NCBI GenBank assembly: GCA_009768925.2
Contig: VHIT02000018.1
Span: 62,001-126,000 of the forward strand
Length of the DNA: 64,000 bases
DNA from: Cryptosporidium bovis
Taxonomy: Eukaryota; Apicomplexa; Conoidasida; Eucoccidiorida; Cryptosporidiidae
Direction of reading: 5' to 3'
Shown: piece after piece, positions 1 through 9,278 of the stretch
How positions within the stretch are numbered: position 1 is the first letter of the stretch
How the letters are laid out: every line of letters starts with the position of its first letter
Notes under the pieces: model-generated
Told to the model about the DNA's origin: nothing
The model's input: the letters and a program-made list of their open reading frames with translations, nothing else
Database searches by the model: none
Position numbers and translations under genes: made by a program

Positions 1-618
1 GATGTTAGAAGGGCTTCTGTTATGCATGATAGGGGCTTTCCAGAAATGGCAGTCATTCTCGCATTTGATGTTAAGGTAGATTCGGAGGCAGAGTTGGAAG
101 CAAAAAAGTTGAACGTGAAGATTATGAAAGCAAACATTATTTATCATCTTTGTGATATGTTCACTAAATACTATTGCGAGGTTCAAGAAGAAAAGAAAAA
201 AGAAAAATCAAATGAAGTCGTCTTTCCTTGTATTTTGAGCATTATTCCCCAATACATTTTCAATACAAGAGATCCAATTATATGTGGTGTCTATGTCGAT
301 GACGGAATTTTAAGACCGGGGACTCCTCTGTGCATCCCAGAAAAAGATAATATGATGATTGGACGTGTAACAAGTGTAGAATTCAACAAAAAACCAGTCA
401 ATGAAGGGAAAAAAGGTCAGGAAGTTGCTATAAAGATTCAACCATTTGCATCTGATTCCAATATTACTTACGGCAGGCATTTTGACTATAACGATAAGTT
501 GGTTAGCCGCATAACAAGGGATTCTATAGATATACTAAAAGAGCACTTTAGGGATGACCTATCCAAGGATGATTGGAAGTTGGTTATTCAACTCAAAAAG
601 GTGTTTGGAATTCCTTGA
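1..618 (+). CDS. eIF5B C-terminal part (5' truncated by window edge)
   Basis: The frame is open from base 1, so the first visible ATG at 22 is internal; 205 residues of the C-terminus are present. eIF5B is the GTPase that joins the ribosomal subunits at the end of translation initiation. The piece covers the end of domain III (RGFPEMAVILAFDVKV, then a long helix), then the beta-barrel domain IV with the segment RDPIICGVYVDDGILRPGTP, and the terminal helix ending in LKKVFGIP. That ending is typical of eukaryotic eIF5B, where domain IV contacts eIF1A. The GTPase domain lies outside the window. The acidic and basic insert EEKKKEKSNE before domain IV is a lineage-variable linker. Identification rests on family sequence knowledge and is firm. 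Confidence 0.93.
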   Translation, partial: DVRRASVMHDRGFPEMAVILAFDVKVDSEAELEAKKLNVKIMKANIIYHLCDMFTKYYCEVQEEKKKEKSNEVVFPCILSIIPQYIFNTRDPIICGVYVDDGILRPGTPLCIPEKDNMMIGRVTSVEFNKKPVNEGKKGQEVAIKIQPFASDSNITYGRHFDYNDKLVSRITRDSIDILKEHFRDDLSKDDWKLVIQLKKVFGIP

Positions 619-724
619 TATTGCGAGTAATATTTACTCTGCAACTTACATTTCATTCATAATGTAATATTGTAATTTCCTTTTTCACTATTTTTTAGAA
701 TTTGTCAATGTCTTTATTTTCTTG

Positions 725-901
725 ATGATTTTTTTCCTTTGTAAAACAGAGTTTTCCAGATCCCGGCATTCTTTGCGGTGTTTACCCTCAATTAGAAAGT
801 GTGCCCATATTGAGTTAATGCCGGAGGAAGTGATTGTTTGTGGCAGCCATATTCAAACATCACTTTTCCAAATATTTATAGTTACTGTCTTTTGCGGATG
901 A
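725..901 (+). other. 58-codon upstream ORF overlapping the TBC start (ATGA)
   Basis: An ATG at 725 opens a frame that ends at TGA 899-901. The stop overlaps the ATG of the TBC gene at 898-900 as ATGA. A second in-frame ATG lies at 818. The frame could be a regulatory upstream ORF, a missed 5' exon, or chance. The TBC frame itself is also open upstream to 814 without an ATG, so a 5' exon joined by an intron is an alternative. Nothing in the 58 residues is recognisable as a known family. Confidence 0.3.
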
Positions 902-2097
902 CGTTGGAGTTTAAACTTTATAAGATAGAAGATCAAAACAATAATTTTAACATCAAGTTGTTTAAAATAAATGAAAAACCAGATAAATGTGAATACACAA
1001 CTGCAAAGACTAATGAGAATACGAAAACTCACAATTATTTTGGAATATTCCCCTCTGATTTTTCAACTAGAAAATATTCTAAATTGATTTACAATACACA
1101 GTTGGAATGCAAAGTAGTTAGTGATTTTAGAACAAACAAGAGCTTAAGAAATATGTATAATAAGTTATTCAACGATCGATTTAGTTTTAATTTCAAAACA
1201 AGTGCAAAAAATTACACAAAATTAAAAAATTGGGTAAATTACAAGCGTTTTGACGTGATGAAATTAAAAAGGTTGTGTATGTATGGGATTCCTTATGAAA
1301 TAAGAGGAGAAGTCTGGTGCCATCTTTTGGGAAGTGAGAAAATGTTGCTCTGCAACCTGAATATATACCAAAAGGAAATTAATGAGTTTATTGACAGGAA
1401 GATAGAAAACCAAATAAATCTAGATTTAAACAGAACCTTTCCAAATATGATATTAGATAGGGGTGCGAACGATTCGGAAATAGTTATGGAGTTGTTTAGA
1501 GTTCTTAGGGCATTTTCATCCTTTGACTCCAATATAGGGTACTGCCAGAGTTTGAACTTTATTGCAGCTATTCTTCTCGTTAATATGAAGGAAGAACTTG
1601 CGTTTTGGACGCTCGTACAATTAATTAGTCATAAAAGGAATGAAAACTTTATGATTTGTGGGTGGAACAATCTGGAAAATTATTACAAAGATGGCATGAA
1701 TGGTATTATTTGCGATATGAAAATTTTAAATCGGATATGCGAAAGTATGTTATCAAAAGTTCATGAAAGGTTAGTGTATTTCGGAATTGATATCCAGTGG
1801 TTTGCACTAGAATGGTTTCTTTGTTTATTTGTGACAACATTTCCAACTACTGCTGCCCTAAGATTATTAGATTTTATTTTTTGTTTTGGGAGTTGTTCGT
1901 TATTTAGTATATCAATTGCAATATTAGATATAAATAAAACTAGGATTCTTTCATCTAAAGATATGGAAGAGTGCATCTATGTAATAAAAAGTGTTGGCAA
2001 GTTTTCAGATCCTCAAAAGATAATAAAAAAAGCAATTAAATATAATATTCAAGAAAGTTATATCAATTTACAACGCAATGAAACAATTCTAAATTAG
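898..2097 (+). CDS. TBC domain Rab GTPase-activating protein
   Basis: The product is a 399-residue protein read from the first ATG in frame; the frame continues upstream to 814 but has no earlier ATG. TBC proteins accelerate GTP hydrolysis by Rab GTPases and so control vesicle traffic. The TBC domain fills roughly residues 125-340. It opens with the GIPYEIRGEVW box, carries the catalytic arginine finger in INLDLNRTFPN (R179) and the glutamine finger in YCQSLN (Q217), and continues with IDIQWFALEWFLCLF and the TFP segment. Both catalytic fingers are present, so it should be active. The N-terminal 120 residues are not recognised. The gene ends five bases before the convergent F-box gene ends. 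The target Rab cannot be told from sequence. Confidence 0.85.
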   Translation: MTLEFKLYKIEDQNNNFNIKLFKINEKPDKCEYTTAKTNENTKTHNYFGIFPSDFSTRKYSKLIYNTQLECKVVSDFRTNKSLRNMYNKLFNDRFSFNFKTSAKNYTKLKNWVNYKRFDVMKLKRLCMYGIPYEIRGEVWCHLLGSEKMLLCNLNIYQKEINEFIDRKIENQINLDLNRTFPNMILDRGANDSEIVMELFRVLRAFSSFDSNIGYCQSLNFIAAILLVNMKEELAFWTLVQLISHKRNENFMICGWNNLENYYKDGMNGIICDMKILNRICESMLSKVHERLVYFGIDIQWFALEWFLCLFVTTFPTTAALRLLDFIFCFGSCSLFSISIAILDINKTRILSSKDMEECIYVIKSVGKFSDPQKIIKKAIKYNIQESYINLQRNETILN

Positions 2098-2102
2098 GCA
2101 TG

Positions 2103-3902
2103 TTAGTTTTCCCAGATAGGTCTGTCCCTCTCCAAAAAATTCTTTTTATTAGCTTCATATTTTGATAAAAATTCCGAATAAAGGATTTCTCTGGATTCAA
2201 GTACTTCTATTTCAGGAGTTGAATAGGAGCCTGAATTTTCAAGGAGCCATCTTTTAAATAGTCTTTTTTCAATAGAAAGTCGATATATACTAACGCATTT
2301 AAATGAGGGTGGTATCTCCCTCTGTACTCGCCTGTAAAAAATTTCACTTCCAATTTGGCAACACCCAGATAAGTCTAACCATTCCAATTCTCGGCATTCA
2401 GATAATATATTTATTAGCGAACTTAATTCAAAGTTTAGGCAATAGGAAAGCTTAATCCCTTTTATTTTGATAAGTTCGGTATGTATTTTGCTTATTGATT
2501 TTTCAGTGATGTTTACACAATTTGAGATATCTAGAAACTCAATTTTTTTGCAATTCATAAAAATAAACTCAAGGTTCTGATCATCGACAGTGCAGTTCGC
2601 TAGTATAAGAACTTTCAAATTTTGCAAATGTTTAGAAATATGCACAAATTCTTCTTCAAGGATACCTTTACAACCCTTCAAATTCAAATATTCAATATTA
2701 TTCCCACAAAATTGCAAAAAAGATAGTTTAGTAATATTATAACAATTCAGGAGCTCAATTTGTAACAACTCTAATGAATTGGGATTTTCATTTTTGGTTT
2801 TGACCTCATTTTGCCCGGTAAGTCCTGACAATTCTAACAATGAGTCATCCTCAAAGAAATAGTTAGGCTTATCTGTACTTCCGATTTTTAGATATTTAAG
2901 AGACTTAATATTTTTTAGTGTACTGAAAGAAGTTTTACCATTTATTTTTTTGCAATCAAGAATTTCTAAAGATTCTAGATTTTTCAATCTCAAAAAGAAG
3001 AGTTTTAGTATTTTATCTGTGAGTTTTTTTTGTTGATTGATACTAAATTTCCTGATATTAGTAGATAGGTTCCTTGAAGTTGCTAACTTTTTCAGCTCTA
3101 TTTCATTCGTGAAATCCCTATTAAATACCAAGCTTTTCAGGTTTTTGTAGTTCCCATTTATTTGGAACTTAATGGCGACTTCAGGAATAATCTTAATCTC
3201 CCACATATTGTATTGATACAAATTGAAAAATCTACGACAAGTTAATGGAATATTTGTTGATTCAAACAGTTCATCTCTGAAGAAAATAGTGTTCTTTGAA
3301 TTTCCCAAATTGCATATAGGCTTAGTAAGCATTGAAAAAATGTTATATAAAATTTCTTCAGGTAGAATTGATAAATTGTTATTTTTATTTGAAGTGTTAT
3401 ACCTTCCTAATGACAGTGAGTTTAGCTGATTAACTGGTGTATTTGCAATTTTTGTATTACTGAACTTTCTTTTTTTAAATTTTGGAGTGTCTAATTGGCC
3501 ATTATTTAGAATGGTTCTTGTGCTTACTGTATTTGAGTAGATTTGTGTAGCCATTTCCATCTTCAAAGGTGGAGTTAAGCATTCTTGTGATACTTTTGAA
3601 ACTTTCTTAATAAAAGTAATCAACGAATTTGGGTTTGCATTTGATATATAAACGGTAGAAAATGATTTACCTACAATTGTTAACTTTCCATGGGCATAAA
3701 ACTTCCACGAAATAAAAGAAATATCATTTATTGAGAAATTTACCTTGCGGATAAACCCAATAATAGTTATTTGTAGGTCGTTATCAACCAATCTATAAAG
3801 TATTCCAGATTTTTTGATATTTGATTTGGGCTTTAAATTTGCGCCTAGAATATTAGCTTCAACATTGGAGCTAATAAATATCCAATCAAGGTTACTCTGC
3901 AT
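2103..3902 (-). CDS. F-box and leucine-rich repeat protein
   Basis: The product is a 599-residue protein from the first ATG (codon 3902-3900). The frame is open upstream to about 4001 but has no ATG there, so a short 5' exon is possible. An F-box sits near residues 177-233 (ILPEEILYNIFSMLTKP, then the TCRRFFNLY end). It is followed by a run of leucine-rich repeats in the style of L..L.L..C..., for example LEYLNLKGCKGI and LEWLDLSGCCQI. F-box/LRR proteins are substrate adaptors of SCF ubiquitin ligases: the F-box binds Skp1 and the repeats bind the target. The N-terminal 110 residues form an unrecognised, well-ordered-looking domain. Substrate unknown. Confidence 0.75.
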   Translation of the reverse strand: MQSNLDWIFISSNVEANILGANLKPKSNIKKSGILYRLVDNDLQITIIGFIRKVNFSINDISFISWKFYAHGKLTIVGKSFSTVYISNANPNSLITFIKKVSKVSQECLTPPLKMEMATQIYSNTVSTRTILNNGQLDTPKFKKRKFSNTKIANTPVNQLNSLSLGRYNTSNKNNNLSILPEEILYNIFSMLTKPICNLGNSKNTIFFRDELFESTNIPLTCRRFFNLYQYNMWEIKIIPEVAIKFQINGNYKNLKSLVFNRDFTNEIELKKLATSRNLSTNIRKFSINQQKKLTDKILKLFFLRLKNLESLEILDCKKINGKTSFSTLKNIKSLKYLKIGSTDKPNYFFEDDSLLELSGLTGQNEVKTKNENPNSLELLQIELLNCYNITKLSFLQFCGNNIEYLNLKGCKGILEEEFVHISKHLQNLKVLILANCTVDDQNLEFIFMNCKKIEFLDISNCVNITEKSISKIHTELIKIKGIKLSYCLNFELSSLINILSECRELEWLDLSGCCQIGSEIFYRRVQREIPPSFKCVSIYRLSIEKRLFKRWLLENSGSYSTPEIEVLESREILYSEFLSKYEANKKNFLERDRPIWEN

Positions 3903-4170
3903 TCCCACTGGTTTAAAATGTATAAATGCTACCCTTTGTGACTTAGTTCCCAAGTAGGTAAACTCTCCGGGGGGTAGGGTGGGGAAAGAGGCGGATTTAA
4001 CTTAGAACTAAAAAATATTAGAACAAACACAATAAACTGCGGGACTAAAAATAAACAAATCATCTAAGAATCTAATAATAGAGCAAAATGCATGTTATAA
4101 ATGAAATATTTAAATAGTCTGGAATAAACAAAGAACTTCCTGATTTACAATTTACACTGAATTATTCTTT

Positions 4171-5031
4171 CTACATTGTAGGTTGAACGAAATTTCCCTC
4201 TGCCATTACAGGTGGACCGAAGTATGCAAGAGCATTTCTACTCTTATAGTACTCGTTTCTCACTGCAGATTGGGTCATTTTGATGCGAGATTTAAGTGCA
4301 ACATTTTCAAACAAACCTGCCCACAATGTGATGTGAGTTAATGAAATTGTTGTGAAAATAGTAAAAAGAGATCCAATAATTTTGCAATCTGGAAAAATTA
4401 TCGTTAGGAACATAAGAAATCCAGATATTTTACATAGTATCACGCTTGCAAACCCTAGCACTTCTCTTGTACCATCACTTGAATAAACCTCAACCAAAAA
4501 TGCAGCGAATCCAAGTAAAGTGAAACCTACACTTGTAATTGCAAGGCCCGCATTAAACATACATTTGATCACATAATTTAGGTCCAGTCCAGATAGGGCA
4601 TTTCCTTCGTAATATCCTACATTTGAGTACAATGTAACTGCAACTAAAACAAGACCCAAAAGTGTAATTAAAGTTCCTTGACCTAGTGCTTTGCAACCCG
4701 ACCTGAAACCTCTAGTTTGACAAATACTTCCGTCGTCATCCATAAGAATTGTTGAGATATTTAAACATAGAACACCAACTATCATCAATATCATGAAGAA
4801 TAGAGCAATTCCAGTTGACTGTTTTGCCTCGCTAAATGGGCTTAAAAACTTGATAACATATAATCCACTTCCGTTGAACAGGGAACAAATCGCTACTCCT
4901 AGAAATCCTAGTAACATCATTCCAAATCCAAGTTTTAAATTATTTACGAGGAAGGTTTCGAAAAAGAGTGGTTGTGTTGGTCCTCTTCCTTCTGGGGCAT
5001 CCCCTGGTCGTACAACGTATGTAAAGAACAT
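4171..5031 (-). CDS. Six-span membrane protein, GAPM-like (first of a divergent pair)
   Basis: This 286-residue polytopic protein has six predicted hydrophobic spans at about 33-53, 72-94, 118-140, 162-184, 191-216 and 218-241, with a short N-terminus and a polar C-terminus. It shares two landmarks with the divergent neighbour starting at 6083: a GFR(S/A)G box just before span 3 and a FxVExYS box just after span 4. Size, topology and apicomplexan context suggest the GAPM family of inner-membrane-complex proteins, which anchor the gliding machinery. That name is inference from architecture. If correct, the protein would sit in the alveolar membranes under the plasma membrane. The promoter carries a 16-base element also found upstream of the secreted protein gene near 37.6 kb. 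Confidence 0.6.
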   Translation of the reverse strand: MFFTYVVRPGDAPEGRGPTQPLFFETFLVNNLKLGFGMMLLGFLGVAICSLFNGSGLYVIKFLSPFSEAKQSTGIALFFMILMIVGVLCLNISTILMDDDGSICQTRGFRSGCKALGQGTLITLLGLVLVAVTLYSNVGYYEGNALSGLDLNYVIKCMFNAGLAITSVGFTLLGFAAFLVEVYSSDGTREVLGFASVILCKISGFLMFLTIIFPDCKIIGSLFTIFTTISLTHITLWAGLFENVALKSRIKMTQSAVRNEYYKSRNALAYFGPPVMAEGNFVQPTM

Positions 5032-6082
5032 GTTTTATACTCGATGTGATTTGCCACCAAATTAATAAAATAGAATTTATTTTATATTTTAACTTGATTT
5101 AAGGCCAATAAAAAGTTATTCACTACCAAAATGGTATATTGATTTTCCCTTCTTTTCATTTGCACAACATATGTCTCTCATACTCATTTTTCTATGTTGC
5201 ACGTACAGTTCTCCATGCGTAAGTACACGCTTCCACAAGACAATTCCCTCACAAGAAAAAAAAAACGGAATATGATACTTTAAGAAAAGAAAATATTAAT
5301 ATATTAATAAGTATAAATGTAATGAAGATGTCGTTTTCAAAAGAAGTCTTAACAATTTAACTGTCAAGGGGACAAAAAAAAAAAAAAAGTAATTCTACGT
5401 GTTTTTTTCCTGAATTTCCTCTATATGTTTCAATTTGTGTTATTTTTGTAAGTGAGAAACGGAGTTATATTCACAGATATATTCCGCATATCCAAGTCTA
5501 GAATATATTTCAATCTAGTAGAAAAGGAAATGGACAAGGTGTTCTTCAAAATTACACTTCGAGGTATATTGGTGGGATTTTAGGGGGGTCTACTTTAATG
5601 TAAGCATGTAGCTCTTAACACTTCAAAGTATTAATTATCTTTGTGAGATCATGTATAATATTTAACGGTTTTAAGATAATGAATCACGACAAGACACCAA
5701 CATGTTTTGCCGCGAACCTAGAGTTTAATTTTTTGTTGTAGAGGACGATAAACGACATGGCGGATTTGTGTGGCATGCATACGTATCATAACAAATGCGC
5801 AAAAATAAATCGGAAAGTGGGTAGTAATAGTGTATAATTAAATACATACGTATTATTGGAGGTTGTAGTAGACAAATTATGTGTACGAAGTTGTCTATAA
5901 ATTGAGAATAAAACTTAAAACGCATACACACTAAGGTTTTAGATTAATATTTGGGAAACAGTGTAACAAGGTGTAAATAAAAGGAGGAAGGAACATAGCC
6001 TAGTTAACTCATATTTTTGCCCAGTTGTTACTTTGTTTTATTTGTTTGAGTTCATTAGTGGTTGAAAAGATTCGAAATAAAA
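5032..6082. promoter_or_regulatory. 1.05 kb divergent intergenic region between the GAPM-like pair
   Basis: I see no gene here on either strand. Candidate elements are CATGCGTAAGTACACG at 5214-5229, a 15-base A run at 5374-5388, GCATGC at 5773-5778, and ATACGTAT twice, at 5779-5786 and 5846-5853. The GCATGC core is a known binding core of apicomplexan AP2 factors. The region is long for this compact genome and is flanked by two 5' ends, so it probably holds both promoters and long 5' UTRs. Confidence 0.5.
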
Positions 6083-7108
6083 ATGTATAATCAACAATTT
6101 TCGGGAGAGGAACCAATGCTTTATCAAGGCAGAGGGCCAAGCAAATCAGCTACAAACAAATTCAATGTCTCTGCATCAAGTGGAATGCAGGTAATGAACG
6201 ATGGGATAATTGACGATGAGATGTTAAATGAGAGAGGTGAGGAAATCACACCTTTGATAACTAACTTCTCATGCATAACGTTAAGAACAGGGACATTCTT
6301 GCAATGCGCAAGCTTATTGGTTCTGATCGTTCTGTATAATGTGTTCGGCAACAGTGGTCTATTTACATTTGACTTATATGGTAATGGTGGTACTTTAGCG
6401 GAGGATTTGAGTTATTATGCAGGTGTTGTTTCCGTTCTTTGTATTTATTTCATTGGAGTTCTATTTTTATCAGGGTTCCAGGAATTTATTTCGGATAATT
6501 CGAAGGCACCACTAGGTTTCAGGGCAGGTTCAAGGTTACTTAATACGGCTAATATTATACAGATTATTGTAATTGCCTTAAGAATAACGCAATTCTCGTT
6601 TACATACAGCTATTTTAATCAGAAATGGTATGGGAAGTTCAGTCAAACGAAAGGTGATTGGTGTCTGTACAACTTTGGGATAGTTTGTGAATCAATAAGC
6701 CTGATTATGTATGGTGTTGCTTTCTTTTATGTTGAATCATATTCTGATGTCGGAGTCGGTGAACAATATGCGTATTGGATGTTTTCATTATTCACATTGG
6801 CAGGATTATCAGAATTACTTATGTTGTTTACGGGGTTCGGTAGTTTCTTTATTTTGTTCTTCGCGGCGGCATTAATAGTTGCGTGTATATGGGCGTTCCA
6901 ATTTGAGCCACTACTGGAAGCTAATTCACCATTACTTTTCTCAAGAGATATAAATGCAGATGTATTGCCGAAAGAGACACCAATGGATGATGTGAGTATC
7001 GATAAAAATCAAACAGTTAACAACTTCCAGCCAAACTTTACCTATCAACTCTATGCAGGTGCAACTGGAGTTCCAAATGTTTCTAATTCATACGGATCCG
7101 AGATGTAG
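6083..7108 (+). CDS. Six-span membrane protein, GAPM-like (second of a divergent pair)
   Basis: This 341-residue protein starts at the first ATG, preceded by AAAA. It has six hydrophobic spans from about residue 75 to 295 (TGTFLQCASLLVLIVLYNVF, then LSYYAGVVSVLCIYFIGVL, and so on), a polar N-terminus of about 70 residues and a polar C-tail. The GFRAGSRLL box before span 3 and FYVESYSD after span 4 match the positions of GFRSGCKAL and FLVEVYSSD in the divergent neighbour, so the two look like old paralogues. Six spans with this size and context resemble apicomplexan GAPM proteins of the inner membrane complex. The family name is inference. An alternative is a separate Cryptosporidium-specific membrane family. 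Confidence 0.6.
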   Translation: MYNQQFSGEEPMLYQGRGPSKSATNKFNVSASSGMQVMNDGIIDDEMLNERGEEITPLITNFSCITLRTGTFLQCASLLVLIVLYNVFGNSGLFTFDLYGNGGTLAEDLSYYAGVVSVLCIYFIGVLFLSGFQEFISDNSKAPLGFRAGSRLLNTANIIQIIVIALRITQFSFTYSYFNQKWYGKFSQTKGDWCLYNFGIVCESISLIMYGVAFFYVESYSDVGVGEQYAYWMFSLFTLAGLSELLMLFTGFGSFFILFFAAALIVACIWAFQFEPLLEANSPLLFSRDINADVLPKETPMDDVSIDKNQTVNNFQPNFTYQLYAGATGVPNVSNSYGSEM

Positions 7109-7459
7109 TCTATCAAACTTTTAAAGGAATTTATCAAGGGATATAGACAGTTACTGTTTTAGGTAGTAATTAGATATTCCATTAACATTGGATTCGTTCA
7201 GATTTCTCCGCTATAAGTTGGGAAGTAAGAAGCCGAATTAACAGTGAACCTAGGGAATACTAAATTTTCAAAAAGTAGGTAAAGATTAGTTTTATTAATA
7301 GGAATTAGTATGAGAAAACACCTATTTTTAATTAGTAATTATATTTCTAATGCTTAGGTACCTAAATTTTCTCGGTTTAGATCTAGTTTTCTCTAATGTT
7401 GTGACTACGGGCCCCCGCCACCATTTAGTCTTACGGCCTTTTAAAAGTTTATTTCTGAA
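7109..7459. promoter_or_regulatory. Intergenic, DPH1 upstream region
   Basis: These 350 AT-rich bases between two same-strand genes show no coding signal. The only notable composition is a short GC-rich block, CGGGCCCCCGCC, at about 7409-7420, some 40 bases before the DPH1 start, which may be a promoter element. Confidence 0.3.
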
Positions 7460-8938
7460 ATGAGTTCAATTTCCAGAGTTGATTCTGTGAGTGAGAGGAG
7501 CAGGCAAAGATTCAGCGAAAGGCCATCTTATTTTGGATATGAGGATAATGATTTATTATTTGAGGCAATAAAATCTGGACTACCAGAACACTATGACTTT
7601 GAAATAATAAAAACACTTAAGAAAATAAGAGAACTTAAACTTCAATTAAATAATGGTGAAGATTTCACAGTTTATTTACAAATGCCTGAAGGCCTTTTAG
7701 CATTTTCCGAAGTTATTTCACTTATCCTTCAGCATTTCGGTGAATCGAAAGTAATCATACTTGGGGATGTTACATATGGCGGTTGTTGTATTGAAGACCA
7801 ACTTGTTTCTATGGTAGAGAAAGCAAACTCAAAACATGCAAACTCTTCATTACTTGTGCATTATGCTCATTCATGTTTAATTCCATTCGATGAGTTGCTT
7901 TCAAATGGTGATTCAGAGACTATAAATGTTTTGTACATTTTTGTAGAAATAAATTTATCGGTTGAACATTTCATAAATACTATAAAAACTAACTTCGATA
8001 GGAATGACAGAATAGCGTTGTTATCAACAATTCAATATCACAGCACGATAGTTGACTCTTTAGAAGCCCTAAATGAATACTTTTATAAGCCTGTTGAAGT
8101 ACCTGTATGTAATCCATTAGCATGGGGTGAGACATTAGGATGTACAAGTCCGGCAATTCAGGAGGATACTGAAATATGCATTTTCATTTCCGACGGTAGG
8201 TTTCATCTTGAAAGTGCAATGATACAAAACCCTTCCAAAAAGTTTTTCTTATATGACCCTTTTTCTAAAAAAATTACTAGAGAAGGGTACAATTATGACT
8301 TATTGCACGACATGAGAAAATCTGCAATTATAAATTCATATAAAAAAATGTCCGGAAATATGAAAGATAAAATAATTGAAAATCACGTTATTGTTGGCAT
8401 TTTTTTCAGCACCTTAGGACGGCAGGGTAGTTTTATGATTGTTGAAAGACTTGAAAGACTAATCAAGATTTATAATGACAATAGAACTGGGGGACCCTAT
8501 ATCTACGTTAGTTTGATATTTGCGTCTGATCTATCTTTGGATTATATTAATAATAACATAATGGATGGAATTGACTACTCAATACAACTAGGTTGCCCCA
8601 GATTGTCAACAGATTGGGGTACACATTATAAAAAACCATTATTAAATTCCTATGAAGGGTTTATCTTACTTTTTAATCTCTCAAAAAATAATATTAGTTT
8701 CTTCAGTAGCCTTGAGAATAGAATAGACAACAATTCAGAATACTCATATAGGAATGTTTATCCCATGAACTATTGGGCTTCTGACGGAGACCCTTGGTGT
8801 AATTATTATTTAAGCGAATCAAGAAATGGATCTTTTCGTGCCAGTAAGGAACAAATTGATAAAGTAAAATTAAGAAATATTCAAAAGAAGTTCAGGAAGT
8901 TAGCAGGACAAAGAACCGAACTTAAATATGAAGATTGA
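7460..8938 (+). CDS. DPH1: DPH1, diphthamide synthesis radical enzyme subunit
   Basis: This 492-residue protein is the Dph1 half of the Dph1-Dph2 complex. The complex moves the 3-amino-3-carboxypropyl group of S-adenosylmethionine onto the target histidine of elongation factor 2, the first step to diphthamide. Family signatures are in order: MPEGLL (75-80), GDVTYGGCCIED (102-113), LVHYAHSCLIP, LGCTSP (227-231), DGRFHLES (245-252), TLGRQGS (318-324), QLGCPRLSTDWG (377-388) and YPMNYWA. The three cysteines that hold the 4Fe-4S cluster are visible as C109 or C110, C228 and C379. DGRFHLES and LGRQGS favour Dph1 over Dph2. The start is the first ATG in the frame. Nothing is missing, so it should be active. 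Confidence 0.92.
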   Translation: MSSISRVDSVSERSRQRFSERPSYFGYEDNDLLFEAIKSGLPEHYDFEIIKTLKKIRELKLQLNNGEDFTVYLQMPEGLLAFSEVISLILQHFGESKVIILGDVTYGGCCIEDQLVSMVEKANSKHANSSLLVHYAHSCLIPFDELLSNGDSETINVLYIFVEINLSVEHFINTIKTNFDRNDRIALLSTIQYHSTIVDSLEALNEYFYKPVEVPVCNPLAWGETLGCTSPAIQEDTEICIFISDGRFHLESAMIQNPSKKFFLYDPFSKKITREGYNYDLLHDMRKSAIINSYKKMSGNMKDKIIENHVIVGIFFSTLGRQGSFMIVERLERLIKIYNDNRTGGPYIYVSLIFASDLSLDYINNNIMDGIDYSIQLGCPRLSTDWGTHYKKPLLNSYEGFILLFNLSKNNISFFSSLENRIDNNSEYSYRNVYPMNYWASDGDPWCNYYLSESRNGSFRASKEQIDKVKLRNIQKKFRKLAGQRTELKYED

Positions 8939-9278
8939 TTCTTGGCATAATCTCATAATATGAGCACCTAGTGAGTTATTTAATTTAAGGTATTTGCTCC
9001 CAAAATAGTCAGGTAAATTTACTTGCTGTAGCAAACCCAAAACCCAAAATTTTGAGTAGAACTTGTTGCGATGTAAATATCAAAGAAATTTTTTTAAGAA
9101 TTTTTTTTAGCAATTTAAGTACCGGTGCCTTGTCTTGTCGTCACTTTTTTTTGTATGAGATAACGATAATCAGTGTAAAGCTGCACTTAAGGTAAAAGTA
9201 TTAATTTTTTTCGTTTGGAAAGGAATATAATATATGATATGGTGGTAATTCAGACTATGTTTGTTTAATAATGGAGAT
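8939..9278. promoter_or_regulatory. Intergenic, upstream of the SET/PHD gene
   Basis: This is 340 bases of AT-rich sequence between two genes on the same strand. I see no open frame of interest, RNA gene or clear element. It likely holds the 3' UTR of DPH1 and the promoter of the SET/PHD gene. Confidence 0.3.

Noticed and set aside
3903-4001. Open upstream frame before the F-box ATG
   Set aside because: No in-frame ATG and no clear splice acceptor, so the shorter start is kept. A 5' exon stays possible.
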